A program made the position numbers and the translations under genes. Below, piece after piece: positions 29,151-32,437 of a stretch of 32,437 nucleotides of DNA. Numbering within the stretch: the first letter of the stretch is position 1; each line of letters opens with the position of its first letter. The DNA comes from Pseudotamlana agarivorans (GTDB lineage Bacteria; Bacteroidota; Bacteroidia; Flavobacteriales; Flavobacteriaceae), in the NCBI RefSeq assembly GCF_018860245.1, contig NZ_JAHKPD010000005.1, positions 1-32,437 of the forward strand. Reading direction: 5' to 3'. Below the pieces are notes generated by a model. That model saw only the letters and a list, made by a program, of their open reading frames with translations, was not told where the DNA came from and ran no database searches.

Positions 29151-30725
29151 ATGAATAAAATACAAATTTATTTATCCGGTTCCATTTTTTTATTATTATT
29201 GATATCATGTAATCAAAAACCTCAAACCAAAAATATCCTTTTTATCCTTGCAGATGACTACGGATATAATGACATGAGTTTAAGAAATAGTAGTTTTTAT
29301 GAAACGCCCAATATTGATAATCTCGCTAAAGAGGGCATGATATTTAATGATGGCTATGCGGCATGTCAGGTCTGTAGTCCATCTCGTGCAAGCATAATGA
29401 GTGGAAAATCGGCAGCCAGGCACGGAATTACAGATTGGATTGGAGCAGAAACTGGAGAAGAGTGGCGAAAAAGAAATAGACACAATAAACTTTTACCTCC
29501 TGATTATATTCATAATTTACCACATGAGTATACTACTTTGCCTGAAGCACTTAAGCAAGAGGGGTATAAGACATTTTTTGCAGGTAAATGGCATCTTGGT
29601 AAAGAAGGCTCATGGCCTGAAGATCATGGTTTTGATGTCAATATTGGCGGTTGGACTCCGGGAAGTCCCTGGGGAGGATATTTTTCCCCATTCCAAAATC
29701 CCAAACTTGAAAACAAAGAAGATGGTGAAAACCTTAGTATGCGATTAGCAAATGAAACAGTGAAATTTATAAGAGATAATAAAGAGGATAATTTTTTTGC
29801 ATTTCTTTCATTTTACGCTGTTCATGGTCCAATTCAAACCACACAAGAAAAATGGGCAAAGTATCGTGAAAAAGCTGAACGTAATGGAATTAAGGATCGT
29901 GGATTTGAAATGGGACATTTTTTACCTATCAGGCAAACTCAGGATAATCCTATTTATGCTGGATTAGTAGAGAGTATGGATGATGCTGTAGGAACTGTTC
30001 TCGATGCACTAAAAGAAATGGGGTTAGATGAAAATACGATTGTAATTTTCACATCAGACAATGGTGGCGTTGCTGCTGGAGATAACTTTTCTACATCTAA
30101 TCAGCCGCTCAGAGGAGGTAAAGGATATCAATTTGAAGGAGGAATACGAGAGCCTTATTTCATAAAAGTACCGTGGTTAAATGTTGCAAATAAACAGTCT
30201 AACACTCCAGTTTCGGGTACCGATTTTTACCCTACTATTTTAGATTTATTAGGAATGGAATTAAAACCTGAGGAGCATGCTGATGGCGTATCTCTTCTAC
30301 CGCTGTTGATGGGTGAAGAAATAGAAAATAGGCCATTAATATGGCATTACCCCCATTATGGAAATCAAGGAGGGGAACCTTCTTCCATAATACGACTCGG
30401 TGATTGGAAACTCATTCATTATTATGAAGATAATAGAAATGAACTTTATAATTTAAGGAGTGATTTAGAAGAAACGCATGATGTGTCGAAATATCATTTA
30501 AACTTGGTAAAAGAATTAAAAACAAATCTTTTTGATTATCTAGAAGAAGTAGGAGCTAGATTTCCTGTAAAAGATCCATTATATAGTTCAGAATTAGAAG
30601 CGGAGTATCTTAAATATATTTCAACTGAGAGAATTCAAAAATTGGAAAAACAACGATTGGAATATCTATCTACAGATTTCGACCCTAAGAATAATTGGTG
30701 GGGAAGCGATTTGACAAAAGATTAA
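29151..30725 (+). CDS. Family S1 sulfatase lipoprotein, gene bracketed by ProDH sequences
   Basis: The 524-residue protein has a lipoprotein signal (YLSGSIFLLLLISC, Cys20) and the formylglycine sulfatase core: metal ligands in ADDYGYND (residues 34-41), the signature CSPSRASIMSGKSAARHG with Cys75 converted to formylglycine, GKWHLG, and SDNGG. It hydrolyses sulfate esters, most likely on a sulfated glycan, after activation by an anaerobic sulfatase-maturing enzyme that is not in this window. It resembles S1 subfamilies acting on galactose/GalNAc sulfates, but I cannot fix the subfamily. Its last codon and stop are formed at the junction with the ProDH remnant (bases from 30721 are ProDH sequence), so the C-terminus was set by the recombination. 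No dedicated transporter or partner sulfatase is adjacent. Confidence 0.92.
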   Translation: MNKIQIYLSGSIFLLLLISCNQKPQTKNILFILADDYGYNDMSLRNSSFYETPNIDNLAKEGMIFNDGYAACQVCSPSRASIMSGKSAARHGITDWIGAETGEEWRKRNRHNKLLPPDYIHNLPHEYTTLPEALKQEGYKTFFAGKWHLGKEGSWPEDHGFDVNIGGWTPGSPWGGYFSPFQNPKLENKEDGENLSMRLANETVKFIRDNKEDNFFAFLSFYAVHGPIQTTQEKWAKYREKAERNGIKDRGFEMGHFLPIRQTQDNPIYAGLVESMDDAVGTVLDALKEMGLDENTIVIFTSDNGGVAAGDNFSTSNQPLRGGKGYQFEGGIREPYFIKVPWLNVANKQSNTPVSGTDFYPTILDLLGMELKPEEHADGVSLLPLLMGEEIENRPLIWHYPHYGNQGGEPSSIIRLGDWKLIHYYEDNRNELYNLRSDLEETHDVSKYHLNLVKELKTNLFDYLEEVGARFPVKDPLYSSELEAEYLKYISTERIQKLEKQRLEYLSTDFDPKNNWWGSDLTKD

Positions 30726-31006
30726 AGCACACTTACCTGTTGAAGGCTTAATTAGATCAACCGTATTCGATCATTTTTGTGGAGGCATAAGTGAAGAGGA
30801 TTGTGTTTCTGTAGTTGATAAACTTTATGAAAAAGGGGTAAGTTCTGTTTTAGATTATTCAGTTGAAGGGAAAGAAAATGAAAATGAATTTGATGCCCTA
30901 TTTAATAAGGCGTGCAGAAGAGAACACTTCTGTTGCTGGGCAAACAAGTAGAGAACTTAATCTATTGAATCAAGAAAAAAAACGCAGGAAATTAAAAAGA
31001 GTTTAA
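30721..31006 (+). pseudogene. Decayed second proline dehydrogenase copy
   Basis: Bases 30721-30895 align with 28102-28276 of the intact gene (175 bp, 10 differences) and 30892-31006 with 29025-29139 (115 bp, 10 differences). The first 48 codons are missing, and 752 bp is lost inside, at a shared GATG. Since 752 is not a multiple of 3, the frame shifts and ends in a stop soon after. Of the 10 differences in the first block 7 are synonymous, so the two copies diverged while both were under selection and this one died later. Confidence 0.9.
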
Positions 31007-31024
31007 ACCCTGAGTTTATCCAAA

Positions 31025-31038
31025 ATTTTGTGTTTTTG
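31025..31038 (+). repeat. IS256-family terminal inverted repeat core, left
   Basis: ATTTTGTGTTTTTG, exactly complementary to 32339-32352. It lies about 13 nt inside the presumed tip. Confidence 0.7.
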
Positions 31039-31077
31039 AAAAATAATTTCAAAATCCATAGGTTAAAATAATGATTA

Positions 31078-32271
31078 TTATAACCTGTCAGGAAAACAAA
31101 TATACAATTGATTGTAAATCTGCCCCCATTTAAAGCGTGTTTTCTTCCATTTTTTTCTGATGCTTTGCGCTGCTAAATAAATGGATTTCAAGGCGGCATC
31201 ATCGTGAGGAAACACCTTTTTGTTTCGTGTGTATTTACGCAGACTGGCATTAAAGCTCTCAATAATATTGGTGGTATAGATGAGTTTCCTGATTTCTTTA
31301 GGGTAGTTTAAGAAGGTGGACAAGTTCTGCCAATTGTTTTCCCAAGATTTTACGGCTGATAGATATTTGTCTTCCCAGTTTTGTTTGAACACTTCAAAAG
31401 CTTCTTTTGCAAATTCTTCGTTATCTGCTTGATAAATAGCCTTAATATCTACCATTATTGCCTTTCGGTCTTTGTAGCTCACATATTTCAAGGAGTTCCT
31501 AATCTGATGGACGATACATATTTGACGAATACTATCTGGAAAAATGGCTTCGACTGCCTTATCCAGCCCCGAGAGGTTGTCGGAACATAAAAAGAAGATG
31601 TCTTTTACCCCACGCAAGCGCAGATCATCTAAAATGGACATCCAAGCAGCCGCCTTTTCGGTTTCCACAATACTCATGCTTAAAATATCCTGTTGCCCTT
31701 CTGTGTTTACACCTAAAACAATCATACAAGCCTTGGAAATAACCTTGCCTTCCTGACGTATCTTATAGTGGATGGCATCTATCCAAATAATGGGGTATAC
31801 ATCTTCTAGAGGCCTGTTCTGCCAAAGTTTGATATCTTCAAGTAATTGGTTAGTGATGATGGATACTTGAGATGTTGAGTAGTGTACGCCATAGGTGCTC
31901 TCAATAAAGTCAATGATGTCGCTATTACTCATACCCTTGGCGTAAAGCAGTTGGATACAATCCTCTAGTTCTTGACTAATAGATTGGTGTTTAGGGACAA
32001 CAACAGGCTCAAAGCTAGCTTCTCGATCTCTCGGTATTTTAATGCGCTGTTCCCCATCTTGAGTCTTTATAGTTTTCTCTGAAAAACCGTTACGCTGGTT
32101 GCTTGCAATTACTGAATCCCCTTTTCCAAAACCTAGATGGGCGGTCATCTCTGCTTTTAAAAGTGATTCAATGCCACGTTTGAGTAGTTGCTCTTTGACT
32201 TTTTCAAAGTCTTCTTTGTTCTTGATCTCACCGATTAAGGCTTCTAATTGTTTTTCTAATTCTGTGTTCAT
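31078..32271 (-). CDS. IS256-family (mutator-type) transposase
   Basis: The full-length 397-residue DDE transposase is of the IS256/MULE class. Catalytic residues are all present: Asp165 in IIWIDAIHYKI, Asp231 in FLCSDNLSGLDKA and Glu338 in TTNIIESFNASLRK. The family marker CIVHQIRNSLKYVSYKDRK follows the second Asp. N-terminal DNA-binding region (RNGFSEKTIKT, KGMSNSDIIDFIESTYGV) is complete, so the enzyme is probably functional. It moves the element through a circular intermediate typical of the family. Confidence 0.95.
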   Translation of the reverse strand: MNTELEKQLEALIGEIKNKEDFEKVKEQLLKRGIESLLKAEMTAHLGFGKGDSVIASNQRNGFSEKTIKTQDGEQRIKIPRDREASFEPVVVPKHQSISQELEDCIQLLYAKGMSNSDIIDFIESTYGVHYSTSQVSIITNQLLEDIKLWQNRPLEDVYPIIWIDAIHYKIRQEGKVISKACMIVLGVNTEGQQDILSMSIVETEKAAAWMSILDDLRLRGVKDIFFLCSDNLSGLDKAVEAIFPDSIRQICIVHQIRNSLKYVSYKDRKAIMVDIKAIYQADNEEFAKEAFEVFKQNWEDKYLSAVKSWENNWQNLSTFLNYPKEIRKLIYTTNIIESFNASLRKYTRNKKVFPHDDAALKSIYLAAQSIRKKWKKTRFKWGQIYNQLYICFPDRL

Positions 32272-32338
32272 AAGATAAAAATTTAAAAGTAAATTTTTTG
32301 CCTATGAATTTCAAAATCATTTTTCAACTAAATTTTAG

Positions 32339-32352
32339 CAAAAACACAAAAT
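32339..32352 (-). repeat. IS256-family terminal inverted repeat core, right
   Basis: CAAAAACACAAAAT is the reverse complement of 31025-31038. Confidence 0.7.
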
Positions 32353-32365
32353 AGTTTACAGTCCC

Positions 32366-32437
32366 TGTAAAAAATTAGGCATATAATTTAGTTAGTCTAA
32401 ACAGGAAAAACGGGATATCTCTAACACCTCTAAACAT
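32366..32437. other. Right edge, no feature recognised
   Basis: The last 72 bases past the presumed insertion-sequence tip show no convincing gene start, repeat or structure. They are too short to identify what the element inserted into. Confidence 0.5.

Larger units (their letters stand above)
31012..32365 (-). mobile_element. IS256-family insertion sequence
   Basis: The transposase gene is flanked by an imperfect terminal inverted repeat whose common core is ATTTTGTGTTTTTG at 31025-31038 and its complement at 32339-32352. Taking equal distances outside this core gives tips near 31012 and 32365, about 1.35 kb in total; outer bases are poorly matched (GAGTTTATCC versus GGGACTGTAA). No target-site duplication was found for these limits, so the ends are approximate. 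The left end begins 5 bp after the ProDH remnant's stop codon. Confidence 0.7.

Overview
The window is AT-rich and looks like a chromosomal accessory region of a member of the Bacteroidota, most likely Flavobacteriaceae. The grounds are a SusC/SusD pair, Bacteroidota-type -7 boxes (TAnnTTTG), many lipoprotein signal peptides, a BfmA/DUF5712 mobilization pair, a NagB-PIG-L fusion and an IS256-family transposase typical of the phylum. No rRNA, tRNA or CRISPR array was seen.

Left part (1-5085): the edge of a mobilization module on the minus strand (DUF5712 relaxase-like protein cut by the window start, and BfmA/BtgA-type accessory protein). It is preceded by two copies of a 15-nt palindrome 42 bp apart and about 1.1 kb without convincing genes, where an element boundary may lie. 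Next is a single Asp-box (BNR/sortilin-like) secreted protein gene bracketed by a 28-29 nt near-identical direct repeat. Then come pruA (1-pyrroline-5-carboxylate dehydrogenase) and a DUF885 lipoprotein, whose 3' end carries half of a perfect 13-bp inverted repeat.

Central part (8808-25894, all minus strand): a complete-looking polysaccharide utilization locus (PUL). In transcription order it holds SusC, SusD, a Calx-beta-like surface lipoprotein, a GH109 hexosaminidase-type Gfo/Idh/MocA protein, an endonuclease/exonuclease/phosphatase-fold lipoprotein, a GH2 beta-galactosidase-like enzyme, a sugar nucleotidyltransferase, a NahK-like sugar-1-kinase, an FHS-type sugar permease and a NagB-PIG-L fusion. 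The implied substrate contains galactose and N-acetylhexosamine, perhaps with a phosphodiester. Released hexosamine could go either to a nucleotide sugar (kinase plus nucleotidyltransferase) or to fructose-6-phosphate (NagB). A divergent TetR regulator and one palindromic operator between the two -7 boxes suggest how the locus is controlled. A structured leader before GH109 and an intrinsic-terminator hairpin before the GH2 gene divide it into expression segments.

Right part (26022-32437): TetR, a small CBU_0592-type membrane protein, an HExxH putative metallopeptidase, intact proline dehydrogenase, a lipoprotein sulfatase and then a decayed second copy of the proline dehydrogenase gene. That copy is 5'-truncated and has an internal frameshifting deletion at a 4-bp microhomology. 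The duplicated gene brackets the sulfatase gene and is a clear footprint of DNA gain by recombination. An IS256-family element follows directly. The two proline-catabolism genes (ProDH and pruA) thus lie on either side of the PUL.
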